A stretch of 64,000 nt of DNA from Pseudomonas mangrovi (GCF_003052585.1 NZ_QASN01000021.1:124001-188000), one strand, 5' to 3'; shown: positions 36,699-45,648, counted from the first letter of the stretch. A program made the numbers and translations. The notes: generated from the sequence alone by a model not told the origin.

Positions 36699-37700
36699 TC
36701 AGCGTTTGCCCTTGGACCAGAGCGACAGATCCTTGAGCAACGCCCGCTCGGCCAGGGCGATGCGTTCGAGTATCGCCGCCACCTCAAGGAAACCACCACG
36801 GTCTTCCTTGCTGCGGCACCAGCGCACGCAGGCCAGGGCGAACTGGCGCCAGTCGTCGCCGATCAGGGTCAGCTTCTGCGACGCCTCGCGCAGCGCCTCG
36901 GCGCCGATCAGCGCGCCCGCCTCCTCGAGGAAGCTGGCGTACATGAAGCGGAAGCCCGCACCGCCGGTGCCGATCTCCTCCTGCATGCGCACGATGTGGG
37001 TCAGGTAGAGGCGGTTGTACTTGACGTTGGCCGGATCGAGCTTGCGTACCTGCGCCGCCAGGTGCTGGATGCCGCGGATGCCGATCCACGGCAGCGGCGC
37101 GCTGTCGATGATCCGCGTGGTGGAGAGGATGCTCTTGCGCACCAGCGTCTCCCAGTCGTGCTCCAGCGGCACGTCATCGACCCAGTAGAGCAGGCCTTTG
37201 GGTGCCAGCGCGCCCTTGGCAAAGCGCGCCTTCTGCAGGCTCTCGGCCGGGCAGCGCACGGCCTCTTCCAGCACCGGATCGCTGAGCAGGTAGTCATCGC
37301 CATCGCGACCGTAGGCCAGCAGATTGTGCGCGTTGAAATGGAAACGCATCTGTTCGGGAATGTACGGCAGCCAGAACACCGAGGTCTGCATGCCGGTCAG
37401 GCGGCCGGCGTCGAGCGCGGCATCCAGTGCCTGGCGACCCCTCTCCGGACTGCCGTAGGTTGCCGTGGTCAGGCGCGCACCGAGGCGCTTGGACAGCGTC
37501 TTGATGATGTGCCGCGGTGGCATGCGGTAGGCAATCAGCGGCAGGCCGGCGAGTTTGACGATCGGCAGGTAGGCGAAGGCCAGGCCCGAGCCGAGGCCGA
37601 AGGCCATGGGCTCGCTCATCGACAGGCCGGCGTGGGTCAGCATGTTGGCCATCACGCCACTTTCGCAGTGGGCGCTCTGGCGGTGCTGGAAGTCGGTCAT
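36699..37700 (-). CDS. BtrH_N-domain cysteine acyltransferase-like protein
   Basis: A 333-residue protein with an N-terminal BtrH_N-type domain (papain-like fold). BtrH moves an acyl group from an ACP to an amine in butirosin synthesis. The likely triad is Cys12 (SAHCESG), His125 (FNAHNLLAYG) and Asp141 (LLSDPV). The C-terminal half is helical, DUF4872-like. The ATG at 37700 puts Cys12 at the usual place; the longer frame to 37919 overlaps the upstream gene. It is the last gene of the minus operon; it may acylate or release the cluster's product. Confidence 0.8.
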   Translation of the reverse strand: MTDFQHRQSAHCESGVMANMLTHAGLSMSEPMAFGLGSGLAFAYLPIVKLAGLPLIAYRMPPRHIIKTLSKRLGARLTTATYGSPERGRQALDAALDAGRLTGMQTSVFWLPYIPEQMRFHFNAHNLLAYGRDGDDYLLSDPVLEEAVRCPAESLQKARFAKGALAPKGLLYWVDDVPLEHDWETLVRKSILSTTRIIDSAPLPWIGIRGIQHLAAQVRKLDPANVKYNRLYLTHIVRMQEEIGTGGAGFRFMYASFLEEAGALIGAEALREASQKLTLIGDDWRQFALACVRWCRSKEDRGGFLEVAAILERIALAERALLKDLSLWSKGKR

Positions 37701-38104
37701 GCAGGCTCCTGCTGGTAGCGGACGAGTTCCGCGACATCCAGCCCGAAGGCCTCGGCATAGCGGGAAAGGATCTTTGTCGGCAGGCGACGATAGACGTCGG
37801 GACGGAAATGCCGACGGATGCGCCACTGCCAAAGGCCAGTCGCCTGGGACAGTCCTAGTTCGTCGAGACGGTAGCGATACATCAGGCAGCGCAGCGGTGA
37901 TGCCTGTCCGGCGCGCCACTGCGCCAGCGCGGCCTGTTCCTGGGCTTCCAGCTCGGCCACCGCCAGCTGGGTGGCGAAGGCTTCGGCGTCCCAGCCATCG
38001 CTCTGCGCGGTCAGGTAATGACCGCTGTCGTCGACTGCGTAGACCAGCTTGCAGTGACCGCCATAGGTGCTGCTGTGGTCCTGAGGGACCTCATCGATCT
38101 TCAT
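37697..38104 (-). CDS. Small conserved protein of unknown function in the DarA/DarB operon
   Basis: A 135-residue soluble protein beginning MKIDEVPQDHSSTYGGHCKL. The first third looks beta-stranded (KLVYAVDDSGHYLTAQ), the middle is a long charged helix, and the end (LSRYAEAFGLDVAELVRY) resembles a helix-turn-helix tail. I recognise no family. It overlaps the KAS III gene by 8 bp upstream and the BtrH-like gene by 4 bp downstream, so its product is made together with theirs and probably works with one of them. Confidence 0.7.
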   Translation of the reverse strand: MKIDEVPQDHSSTYGGHCKLVYAVDDSGHYLTAQSDGWDAEAFATQLAVAELEAQEQAALAQWRAGQASPLRCLMYRYRLDELGLSQATGLWQWRIRRHFRPDVYRRLPTKILSRYAEAFGLDVAELVRYQQEPA

Positions 38105-39266
38105 GGTCGTTGCTGGCTCCATCCACAACGGTCAGGTGCATGAACGCACTGGAGAAACGACCGCTCTCGGGCACGTAGCAGAGCAGTCGCTCGCCCGCAC
38201 GCAGTCGTCCCTGATTGAACAGCTCTTCGAGGATGATGAAGATCGACGCAGCGCCGGTGTTGCCCTTGCTGGTGAGGTTGGTGAACCAGCGCTCCATCGG
38301 GACCGGCAGGCCGACGTTGGCCAGGCCGACCGCCAGCCGCTCGCGGAAGAACTCCGAGGAATAGTGCGGCAGGAAGTGATCGACATCGTCGGCACGCAGG
38401 CCATGCTTGGGAATGATCCGCCGCAACGCTTCCTCGACGGTGTACCTGACGATGTTGTCGTTGAGCAGCTTGACGTTCTGCTTCACCGCCATCACCGAGC
38501 GGCCGCCGCGCTCACGCGCGTCCATCCGCGCCCAGCCGACCAGGCCTTCTTCGGTCATTTCGGCCCCTGCATACATACAGGCCGGCATGCTGTCGGCGAA
38601 GGAAAGAATCTCGATCCAGTCGATGCGCAGGCTCAGACCCGTGGCATTTGGGCGGTCCTGCAGCAGCACCGCACCGGCGCCGTCGGAGAGCATCCAGCGC
38701 AGAAAGTCCTTCTCGAAGGCGATTTCCGGCGAGCGCTCCAGTTGTTCGACGCGACTGGCCACCTCGGCCTCGAAATTGCCGGCATGCATCAGCGCGGAGG
38801 CGACTTCCGAACCACAGGCCACGGCATTGCCGGCCTGGCCACTGGCGACGTTGAGCCACGCATACTTCAGCGCCGACATACCGCACAGGCAGATACCTGA
38901 AGTGGACACCACTTCGCACGGTGGATTACCCAACTCGCCGTGCACCATCACCGCGTGGTTGGGCATGGTCTGGTCCGGCGAGGAGGTACTGGCGACCAGA
39001 CACTCCAGCGCATCGAGTTCAAATCCATTGCCCTGCAGGCCGCGTATGGCATGCGCACTGAGTTGTGCGTTGTTCATGCTCGGCTGGCCGCTGGCCGGAT
39101 CGATCACGTAATAGCGGGTCTGGATACCATTGCTGCGCAGCACCAGCTTGCGCGCCCGTGACGGACGCTCGCCAACCACTCCGAGGCGGACCTCCATCTC
39201 GTCGTTGCTGACCGGATCATGCGGTAGGTAGGCGCTGATACGGTTGATGAATACCGGGTTTACCAC
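38091..39266 (-). CDS. KAS III-type ketosynthase, DarB-like
   Basis: A 391-residue thiolase-fold enzyme. Catalytic residues expected for KAS III are present: Cys128 (ICLCGMSA), His301 (FLPHYSSEFF) and Asn336 (SKGNTGAAS). The N-terminus MVNPVFINRISAYLPHDPVSNDEME resembles DarB, which joins two acyl thioesters into a cyclohexanedione that DarA turns into a dialkylresorcinol. The gene directly after the DarA-like one (18 bp) supports this. No fatty-acid cluster is nearby, so a housekeeping FabH role is unlikely. Confidence 0.82.
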   Translation of the reverse strand: MVNPVFINRISAYLPHDPVSNDEMEVRLGVVGERPSRARKLVLRSNGIQTRYYVIDPASGQPSMNNAQLSAHAIRGLQGNGFELDALECLVASTSSPDQTMPNHAVMVHGELGNPPCEVVSTSGICLCGMSALKYAWLNVASGQAGNAVACGSEVASALMHAGNFEAEVASRVEQLERSPEIAFEKDFLRWMLSDGAGAVLLQDRPNATGLSLRIDWIEILSFADSMPACMYAGAEMTEEGLVGWARMDARERGGRSVMAVKQNVKLLNDNIVRYTVEEALRRIIPKHGLRADDVDHFLPHYSSEFFRERLAVGLANVGLPVPMERWFTNLTSKGNTGAASIFIILEELFNQGRLRAGERLLCYVPESGRFSSAFMHLTVVDGASNDHEDR

Positions 39267-39284
39267 GAAGCATCCTCGTCAGAA

Positions 39285-40202
39285 TCACTCGCCCGAAGGC
39301 GCGGCGAAGTAGGCCTTTTCTCGCCGGGTCTTGCCCCGGAGCAGCGGGCTCAGCAATTTCTTGATCAGTGCCGACAGCGGAACAACGGTGAGGATCAGCG
39401 TCACCAGGAAGACGACGTAGACGATCAGCCCGATCTTGCGCGGCACACTTTCCTGCGGCCCCAACGCACGAATCAGCCGGCCCCAGAGGTGGAAACTGCG
39501 GCTACCCACCCTTTCGCTGGCAATCAGCTTTTCGTCCACACGCACCGCACCCAGGCCACGCAGCATCGGCTCGGTCAGCGGCTGGGCATCGGCCTGCAGA
39601 CGTGCGCGCATGGCCTCACCGAAGCGGCTGGCGGCAAGAATCTCGGCATCGGCGATACCTGCGCGCGGCACCCATTTCCAGGGCTGACGGTCACCAGTGA
39701 ACATCCACAGCGGCGTCGCCAGGAAGCTTGCGGCGGTGCCGCACTCGTCGGTCAGGGCAATGTTGTCGAGCAGACGAGCACCCAGCGCGGACAGGCGCGC
39801 CTTCATCTTTTCCTGCGCCATCAGCCACATGTTGCGGCAGCCGATCAGGGTCACCACCGGCGTATCGCGCAGCAGCCGCGCCGCTTCCGGCGAGGCGAGG
39901 AAGCTGCTGATCGGGCGCGAGGGCGAAAGGAACCAGACCTGGTAGGCGAGGATCACAAGGTCGTAGCGCTTGTCGGGATCGATGTCGAGCGGCTGCAACG
40001 GCTCCGGCTGCATGTGCACTGTTTCCGGAAAGGCCCCGAAAAAGGTGAGAAACGGCCAAGGAAAGGGGTAAGGTCTGGCCGGCGCCACGCGCAGATAGTC
40101 CAGGCGAATGTCGTCCTGCCCGCTGAGCGGACCGCAAACGGACTCGACCAGCCTGTCTAGCTGGCCGGTTTGCGAGTATTGAACGACGAGAACCTGACGC
40201 AT
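39285..40202 (-). CDS. DarA-like dialkylresorcinol-forming enzyme, flavodoxin-like, with membrane anchor
   Basis: A 305-residue protein. Residues 1-15 (VLVVQYSQTGQL) form a flavodoxin-type FMN-binding loop. The rest of the first 200 residues looks like an alpha/beta flavodoxin-like fold. A membrane helix at about 257-276 precedes a basic C-terminus, so it probably sits on the inner membrane. DarA is reported to aromatise the DarB product to a 2,5-dialkylresorcinol. It is the first gene of the four-gene minus operon and starts almost head to head with the DUF2141 gene. Confidence 0.8.
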   Translation of the reverse strand: MRQVLVVQYSQTGQLDRLVESVCGPLSGQDDIRLDYLRVAPARPYPFPWPFLTFFGAFPETVHMQPEPLQPLDIDPDKRYDLVILAYQVWFLSPSRPISSFLASPEAARLLRDTPVVTLIGCRNMWLMAQEKMKARLSALGARLLDNIALTDECGTAASFLATPLWMFTGDRQPWKWVPRAGIADAEILAASRFGEAMRARLQADAQPLTEPMLRGLGAVRVDEKLIASERVGSRSFHLWGRLIRALGPQESVPRKIGLIVYVVFLVTLILTVVPLSALIKKLLSPLLRGKTRREKAYFAAPSGE

Positions 40203-40236
40203 GCGAAAAATACGACCACACGAAATGGCCCGGATT

Positions 40237-40668
40237 ATGCCATATCGCTATTGCACGCACGTAACACTAGCGACCGGCCTGCTGATGGCCGGCGCCACAG
40301 CAAGCGCGGCGGATATCCAACTGAGCCTGATAGGGGCGCCGGCGGGAGGCAGCGTGCATGCCGAGCTGATCGCTCTGCCGGTCGATGACTGGGATGGCGA
40401 GCCGCTGATGCGCCTGCAGAGCGACAGCGACCCGTACTTCGCCGATGTCGCTCCCGGACGCTACGCCGTCAGACTGTTCATCGACCGCAACGGCAACGGC
40501 GAACTAGATACCAGCAAGCGCGGTGTGCCGCGCGAGCCCGTCGGCTTCTCCGGCAATCCGCAACTGGTCGACGGCATGCCGGCGCCGGAGGCCGCAGCCT
40601 TCGAGCACGGCGAGAGCAGCACCCTGCTGCTGATTCGTCTACGCCAGGACAGACGCAGCGAACCCTGA
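40237..40668 (+). CDS. DUF2141-like exported protein
   Basis: A 143-residue protein with a signal peptide cleaved near ATASAA (about residue 25) and a beta-sandwich mature domain. The pattern GRYAVRLFIDRNGNGELD is characteristic of DUF2141, including a calcium-site-like D-x-N-x-N-x-E-x-D loop. Candidate starts are ATG at 40201, 40225 and 40237; the last gives the best signal peptide, and 40201 would overlap the divergent DarA-like start. It is divergent from the DarA-like operon and may share its control. Function unknown. Confidence 0.72.
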   Translation: MPYRYCTHVTLATGLLMAGATASAADIQLSLIGAPAGGSVHAELIALPVDDWDGEPLMRLQSDSDPYFADVAPGRYAVRLFIDRNGNGELDTSKRGVPREPVGFSGNPQLVDGMPAPEAAAFEHGESSTLLLIRLRQDRRSEP

Positions 40669-40676
40669 ATTCAGGG
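40663..40676. terminator. Palindrome holding both stop codons of convergent genes
   Basis: CCCTGAATTCAGGG is a perfect 14-bp palindrome containing the plus-strand TGA (40666-40668) and the minus-strand TGA (40673-40671). It extends imperfectly as AACC/GGTT. As RNA it would form a 5-bp stem with an AAUU loop; without a U-tract, termination by it is uncertain. Confidence 0.35.
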
Positions 40677-41207
40677 GTTGTCCGCGCGCCAGATCAGCTC
40701 ATCCAGCGCATACCCCTGCTCGCGGGCGACACGCAACAACTCTTCGCGCTGCCCGGTGGATAGCTGCGGCTCGCGTGAGAGCAGCCAGAGATACTTGCGC
40801 TCGGGGTGACCGACCAGGGCGATCCGATAGTCCTCATCGAGATGCAGCACCCAGTAGTCGCCCGTGGTGAGCGAGGGGAAGAGCCGCGAGAACCAGTTGT
40901 CGAAGCGCACCTGCAGCCGGTCGCTGCGACCCTCGACGGGCTCGGCGGCGCCCGCGGCGGAAATCCACTCGCCATCACCGGTACGGCACTGATTCAGCAC
41001 CGCGACCTTGCCGTCGACACGCAGACGATAGTCAGCCTGGGCCTGCAAGCACTTGCGCTGAAAGAACATCGGCAGGCGCGCGATCTCGTACCAGGTGCCC
41101 TGGTAGCGCTGCAGGTCAATCTCTCCTACCGTCTGCGGAGGCGACTCGCGCTGGGCGCAGCCGAACAGACTCAGGCACAACAGCGCGATTGCGGCATGGC
41201 TCTTCAA
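40671..41207 (-). CDS. blc: Outer-membrane lipocalin lipoprotein
   Basis: A bacterial lipocalin of 178 residues. The lipobox is LFGC with Cys17. The lipocalin motif GTWYEIARLP at about residue 42 and the following DYWVLHLDEDYRIALVG and LSREP segments match Blc, which binds lysophospholipids and helps maintain the envelope. It converges on the DUF2141 gene with only two bases between stops. Confidence 0.92.
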   Translation of the reverse strand: MKSHAAIALLCLSLFGCAQRESPPQTVGEIDLQRYQGTWYEIARLPMFFQRKCLQAQADYRLRVDGKVAVLNQCRTGDGEWISAAGAAEPVEGRSDRLQVRFDNWFSRLFPSLTTGDYWVLHLDEDYRIALVGHPERKYLWLLSREPQLSTGQREELLRVAREQGYALDELIWRADNP

Positions 41208-41238
41208 TCAACCCTCCTGAAACATCAGAACGACCGGC

Positions 41239-41493
41239 TCAGCGCAAGCCCCGGCCGGAGAACATCAGCACCTTGTCGGCCGCGTACTGCACGCTGATGA
41301 AGCGCTCCTGGTCTCCCCAGGTGCAGCTGGTGAATGCCAGGGCGCCTGAGCATTCGGTCGGCTTGCCGAGCAGCTGCTCCACTTCGCCGCGATTCATCCC
41401 GGCTTCCAGGCGCGCGAAATTTTCCTGGCTGACCTTGTCACAACCGCTTAGCGCCAGGCAGCCCAGCAGCACCAGGTATCGTCCTCGCATCAT
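41239..41493 (-). CDS. Small SmpA/OmlA-like lipoprotein
   Basis: An 84-residue lipoprotein with lipobox LSGC (Cys18). The mature part NFARLEAGMNRGEVEQLLGKP is the standard start of the BamE/OmlA-like fold, here followed by TECSGALAFTSCTWGD with two cysteines that could pair. The first of two ATGs (41493) is preceded by GGGAG. It is too short to be BamE itself. It is downstream of hemY on the same strand and upstream of the lipocalin. Confidence 0.78.
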   Translation of the reverse strand: MMRGRYLVLLGCLALSGCDKVSQENFARLEAGMNRGEVEQLLGKPTECSGALAFTSCTWGDQERFISVQYAADKVLMFSGRGLR

Positions 41494-41569
41494 CGTAACC
41501 ACCACTCCCTCAGCAAACAGCTGTGACAGCCGCGGAATACGGCGCCAACAAACCTGCTCCGCAAAATAT

Positions 41570-42811
41570 TTAATGCACACCCGCCGGCAGCCAGGCAGGA
41601 AGACCTGCCGGGCGCTGCGCCGAGGACAGCTCCAAGCCTTCGCGAAACATCCGATTGCTTTCCTCGGTTTCACCCATCTGCTGCAACAGGTGCGCAAGCT
41701 CCGCACAGATCTCGGGATTGCGAACAAAACCCAGGCTGGCCTCGAAATAGTCGCGCGCCTTGCCCCAGAGGCGGTTGGCAGCGCTGAGGCGACCCAGGGT
41801 CAGCAGCAGTACCGGATCCGCCGGATGCTGCTTGAGCCAGGCCTCGGCTTCACGCAGCTGACGGGAACTGTCCGCCCCCTGAATCTTGCCGTAGAGATAG
41901 ACCAGTGCCGGCTGATAGTGCTGATGAATGGCTTCAGCCAGCAGTGGCGTGGCCTCGCGCCCGGCACCCAGCGCATCAAGGCGCAGGGCATAGCTGGCGA
42001 GCACCTCGGGATCATGTCGCAGCGAAGACGGCACGCGCTTCCAGCGCGCATGCAGCGCGCTCAGTGCAGCAGTGGAGGACGCGTCGTCGCCAGCCAGGCC
42101 CATGGCGTTGACCCACACGCCGCGCTCCAGGCGGCGCAAAGCGGCATCATCGAGCACATGACGGCGACGCAGTTCCGGGATCAGTCGCGCCAGCGCGTCC
42201 CAGTCACGCAGCTCGAACAGCAACCGTTGCTCGAGCTTGAGCACCTGGGGATGCTGAGGCTGCTCGGCGTGCAGCGCGCGGATCGTCTGCAGCGCTTCCT
42301 GCAGTTGCCCGCGATCAATCAGCAGGCGGGTGCGCGCCAGGCCAACCGCGATACCGGCACGCGGCTCTGCGGCCAGCGCCTGCTCGAGAAAGGCATCGCT
42401 TTCCTCATACTGGCCGAGCTCGTTCGCCGCCCGTGCGGCACCGAGGTAAAGCGCCAGCGGCTGCCGATCCGCAGCCGCCGCACGACGCAGGTGGCGTAGC
42501 GCTTCCTGCCAGCGTCCCTCGGCCAGGTCGACCAGTCCCAGGCGGGCCGCCTGATCCATGCGTCGGGCGCGATGACGACTCGACCAGGGATTGATCAGAC
42601 CGCCAGACGCTGTGGCACCGCGCAATACCAGCCGCAGCGAATGCAGCACCAGCATCACCAGTAACACCAGTACCAGAGTGCTCCACAGGCCGGCCTCGTA
42701 GAGAAAGCCTCGATAGGAAACCAGCACGTATCCGGGATGCTCCGACACCAGAAGGCCGAGCAGCGCAGCAGCACTCACTACCGCCAGGGCGATCAGGAAC
42801 AGTCGATTCAT
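41570..42811 (-). CDS. hemY: HemY, TPR-containing heme biosynthesis-associated protein
   Basis: Inner-membrane protein of 413 residues encoded in the hemCDXY locus of gammaproteobacteria; the exact role is not settled. Two N-terminal membrane helices (about 3-20 and 40-60) with the HPGYVLVSYRGF motif between them are typical. From about residue 95 the protein is a series of TPR helix pairs (GLVDLAEGRWQEALRHLRRA). It overlaps hemX by 4 bp. Confidence 0.92.
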   Translation of the reverse strand: MNRLFLIALAVVSAAALLGLLVSEHPGYVLVSYRGFLYEAGLWSTLVLVLLVMLVLHSLRLVLRGATASGGLINPWSSRHRARRMDQAARLGLVDLAEGRWQEALRHLRRAAAADRQPLALYLGAARAANELGQYEESDAFLEQALAAEPRAGIAVGLARTRLLIDRGQLQEALQTIRALHAEQPQHPQVLKLEQRLLFELRDWDALARLIPELRRRHVLDDAALRRLERGVWVNAMGLAGDDASSTAALSALHARWKRVPSSLRHDPEVLASYALRLDALGAGREATPLLAEAIHQHYQPALVYLYGKIQGADSSRQLREAEAWLKQHPADPVLLLTLGRLSAANRLWGKARDYFEASLGFVRNPEICAELAHLLQQMGETEESNRMFREGLELSSAQRPAGLPAWLPAGVH

Positions 42812-43914
42812 TGCCCGGCCTCCGCAGTGTCGCCCTGCCCCGGCTCCGGTCGCGCCTGGCGGCGCAGCAGATAAGCCTGGAACGCCTCGAGGGCCGGGGT
42901 GATATCCGGCGTGGCAAAGCTGATCGGCTCTTCGGCAAGCGTTTTCAGACGTTGGGAAAGCGCCTCGACCTGCGGGCGGTTCTCGCTGAAGTGACTCTCC
43001 AGTACTTCGCGCGCCTGGCCCATTGCCTCCTGATAGACCTTCTCCTCACCGTTGAGCACAGCCCACTGGGCCTGCTCCAGGGCGAGCCCGAGCGCCAGGC
43101 GAACCTGTGCCAGCGACTGGCCAGCCAGCAACGGACGGATATCCTGCTCTGCATCGAACTCGATGCGCACATAGCTGGAAAGCTGCTCCCGCCAGCGCTC
43201 CCAGTGCCCCTGCTCGACGCCCTCGTGCATCTCGGCTTCTCGCCGCTGGAATTCGGGGACGCTGTCGGTCAGGGCAAAGGCTTCGTCGCGCAGCGTCGCC
43301 AGCTTCAGATAGAGGCCGGTTCGATCCGGTTGCGGCCGGGTCCGCAGCGCCTCCAGCACGCGCGTGAGCTCGCGCCGTGCAGCGAATGAGGTCGGGTCGT
43401 CCTGCTCACGCAACACCTCGTCGGCACCCTCGATGAGCGCCACCGCACTATCGACGTCCTGCAGCGCCGACAGGCGCAGACTCGCCAGGCGCAGCAGATG
43501 TTCCGCCTCGGCCAGGCGCAGTTCACGACGCCCGTCACCCTGCAGGCGCTCCAGGCGCACTCCGTGCTTCTGCTGCTCTGCCTGCAGATCGGTGACTGCC
43601 TCACGCAGCGGTCGTTGGTCCGGCACGTTCGACTCCAGCGTCTCCAGACGCTCAAGCAGACGCCGATTCTCGCTAGACAGCTCTGCCAGCGCCTCGGCCA
43701 CGCTGCTGTCGGCCACCACTTCGGCGCTAGTCCCCTGGCGTAGCTGCCAGTAGGTCCAGCCGGCTGCAGCGCCAGCGAGCAAAGCAAGCAGAAGCGCCAG
43801 CCAGGCAAGCGAATTCGAACGCCGCGCAGGCGGTGGGGCAGCTGCTACAGCGGGCTGCGGCGCAACGTCCGGTGTGTCGGCATCCAGGGTTTTCGGCAGT
43901 TCTGCTTCGCTCAC
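42808..43914 (-). CDS. hemX: HemX-like membrane protein of the heme locus
   Basis: A 368-residue protein annotated in gammaproteobacteria as a uroporphyrinogen-III methylase homologue, although it has no methylase motifs. It has a short cytoplasmic N-terminus, one membrane helix at about 33-55 (SLAWLALLLALLAGAAAGW), then a periplasmic, mostly coiled-coil domain. I take the GTG at 43914 (VSEAELPKTLD) as start because AAGGA lies just upstream and hemD ends 17 bp before; the frame is open to 44007 inside hemD. Confidence 0.88.
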   Translation of the reverse strand: MSEAELPKTLDADTPDVAPQPAVAAAPPPARRSNSLAWLALLLALLAGAAAGWTYWQLRQGTSAEVVADSSVAEALAELSSENRRLLERLETLESNVPDQRPLREAVTDLQAEQQKHGVRLERLQGDGRRELRLAEAEHLLRLASLRLSALQDVDSAVALIEGADEVLREQDDPTSFAARRELTRVLEALRTRPQPDRTGLYLKLATLRDEAFALTDSVPEFQRREAEMHEGVEQGHWERWREQLSSYVRIEFDAEQDIRPLLAGQSLAQVRLALGLALEQAQWAVLNGEEKVYQEAMGQAREVLESHFSENRPQVEALSQRLKTLAEEPISFATPDITPALEAFQAYLLRRQARPEPGQGDTAEAGQ

Positions 43915-43930
43915 GTATCCATCCTTCGCA

Positions 43931-44713
43931 TCAGTGAACAGCGGGCGCGGGCGAGTCCCGCAGCGCCGCCAGCAAGGCCGCGGCGCTGGCACCACGGCAG
44001 TCGACAATATTCAGAGCACCTGCGTCCTGGGCCAGACCAGCGACGCGTGGGCTGGGAACGAACAAGGGTAGTCGAGCCAGCTCGGACCAGGCAGCGCCTG
44101 CCAGCGTCCGCAGGTGCTCGAAACCCTGCCCACTGCTGACCACCAGCCCGTTCAGGCGTTCGCCCGACACGCGTCGAAGCAGTTCTCCCGTGGGGTATTG
44201 CGGCAGACATCGCCGATACAACGGCAGGTAGTCGACCGTCACACCCATCGTCCGCAGACGCTCGGCAAGCATTTCCCGACCCTCATCGCCGCGCATGATC
44301 AGCACCCGCGCCGGCAGCCGGGCCAGCGCCGTCTGCAGCGCCGGCAGTCGCAGCAACGCCTCGCTGTCATCGCCGCTCTGCGGATGCAGCACGTCAAGAC
44401 CGCATTCCTGCAGGATCGCCGCGCTGGCTGCACCCACGGTGAACCAGCGCAGCGCAGGCGGCTGCGGCCAGTAGCGATTGAGCAGCGCCAGACCCAGGCG
44501 CGCAGCCGGCTTGCTGACCACGATCACCGCCTGATAACGATCCAGATCGAGGATGAGCGCACGCTGGGTTGCGTCTTCCTCCAGTGCTGCTATCTCCAGC
44601 AACGGCATGCAGCTGCTGAACACGCCCTGCGCGGCAAGCGTTTGCGCCAGCAACACGCAGTCTTCCTGCGGCCGAGTCAGCAACAGGCGCCAGCCAGCCA
44701 GGCTCGGTGTCAC
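43931..44713 (-). CDS. hemD: Uroporphyrinogen-III synthase
   Basis: Cyclises hydroxymethylbilane with ring D inversion to uroporphyrinogen III. It has 260 residues in two alpha/beta domains, with poorly conserved sequence as usual; [11 protein letters not shown] at the start and [13 protein letters not shown] in the middle are recognisable. It starts with GTG inside the hemC stop (GTGA), so it is translated together with hemC. Confidence 0.92.
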   Translation of the reverse strand: MTPSLAGWRLLLTRPQEDCVLLAQTLAAQGVFSSCMPLLEIAALEEDATQRALILDLDRYQAVIVVSKPAARLGLALLNRYWPQPPALRWFTVGAASAAILQECGLDVLHPQSGDDSEALLRLPALQTALARLPARVLIMRGDEGREMLAERLRTMGVTVDYLPLYRRCLPQYPTGELLRRVSGERLNGLVVSSGQGFEHLRTLAGAAWSELARLPLFVPSPRVAGLAQDAGALNIVDCRGASAAALLAALRDSPAPAVH

Positions 44714-45648
44714 GCCGGAGGATTCTCGCCGTATACCGCGCGCAGGATTTCCGCGGCACCCTGAGCCAGCAATGCCTCAGCGACCTGCACGCCAAGCGCT
44801 TGCGCCTGCGCCTGCGGCGCACTGGCTTCGGCCCGCAGCAGCAAACCGCCATCCGGCTGACCGACCAGTCCACGCAACCACAGCTGGCCGTCGACGAGCT
44901 CCGCATAACAGGCGATCGGTACCTGGCAACCGCCATTCAGATGTTTGTTCAGCGCACGCTCGGCAGTCACCCGAACGGCTGTGTCGGCATCGGCCAGCGG
45001 CGCGAGTAGCGCATGCAGATCGCTATCGGCGCTACGACATTCGATACCTACGGCGCCCTGTCCGCCCGCCGGCAGACTGTCCTCGACGCTGATCAACGAG
45101 CTGATCCGCGCCTCGAATCCAAGCCGGATCAGGCCGGCGGCAGCGAGGATGATGGCGTCATATTCGCCGGCATCGAGCTTGGCCAGACGAGTGTTGACGT
45201 TGCCGCGCAGGAAGTGGATTTTCAGGTCCGGCCGACGCGCCAGCAGCTGCGCCTGGCGGCGCAGGCTGGAGGTGCCCACGACGCTGCCAGCAGGCAGTTC
45301 GGCCAGACTGGCGAAGCGATTGGAAACAAAGGCATCACGCGGATCTTCCCGCTCGCAGATGCAGTACAGGCCCAGACCTTCGGGAAAATCCATGGGCACA
45401 TCCTTCATCGAATGCACCGCGATGTCCGCTTCGTTCTCCAGCAGCGCGGTTTCCAGTTCCTTGACGAAAAGCCCCTTGCCACCGATTTTTGCCAGCGGTG
45501 CGTCGAGCAGCTTGTCACCACGACTGACCATCGGCACCAGGCTGACCACAAGGCCGGGATGGACCTGCTCGAGACGGGCCTTGACGAACTCGGCCTGCCA
45601 CAGGGCCAGGGCGCTTTTGCGGGTAGCGATACGAATTTCGCGGGGCAT
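44710..45648 (-). CDS. hemC: Porphobilinogen deaminase (hydroxymethylbilane synthase)
   Basis: Joins four porphobilinogens into hydroxymethylbilane. It has 312 residues. It starts [18 protein letters not shown]; the dipyrromethane cofactor Cys lies in LNGGCQVPI near residue 240, and [14 protein letters not shown] forms part of the active site. The ATG at 45648 matches the family; the frame is open to 45696. It is the first gene of the hemCDXY operon, 160 bp after algR. Confidence 0.97.
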   Translation of the reverse strand: MPREIRIATRKSALALWQAEFVKARLEQVHPGLVVSLVPMVSRGDKLLDAPLAKIGGKGLFVKELETALLENEADIAVHSMKDVPMDFPEGLGLYCICEREDPRDAFVSNRFASLAELPAGSVVGTSSLRRQAQLLARRPDLKIHFLRGNVNTRLAKLDAGEYDAIILAAAGLIRLGFEARISSLISVEDSLPAGGQGAVGIECRSADSDLHALLAPLADADTAVRVTAERALNKHLNGGCQVPIACYAELVDGQLWLRGLVGQPDGGLLLRAEASAPQAQAQALGVQVAEALLAQGAAEILRAVYGENPPA

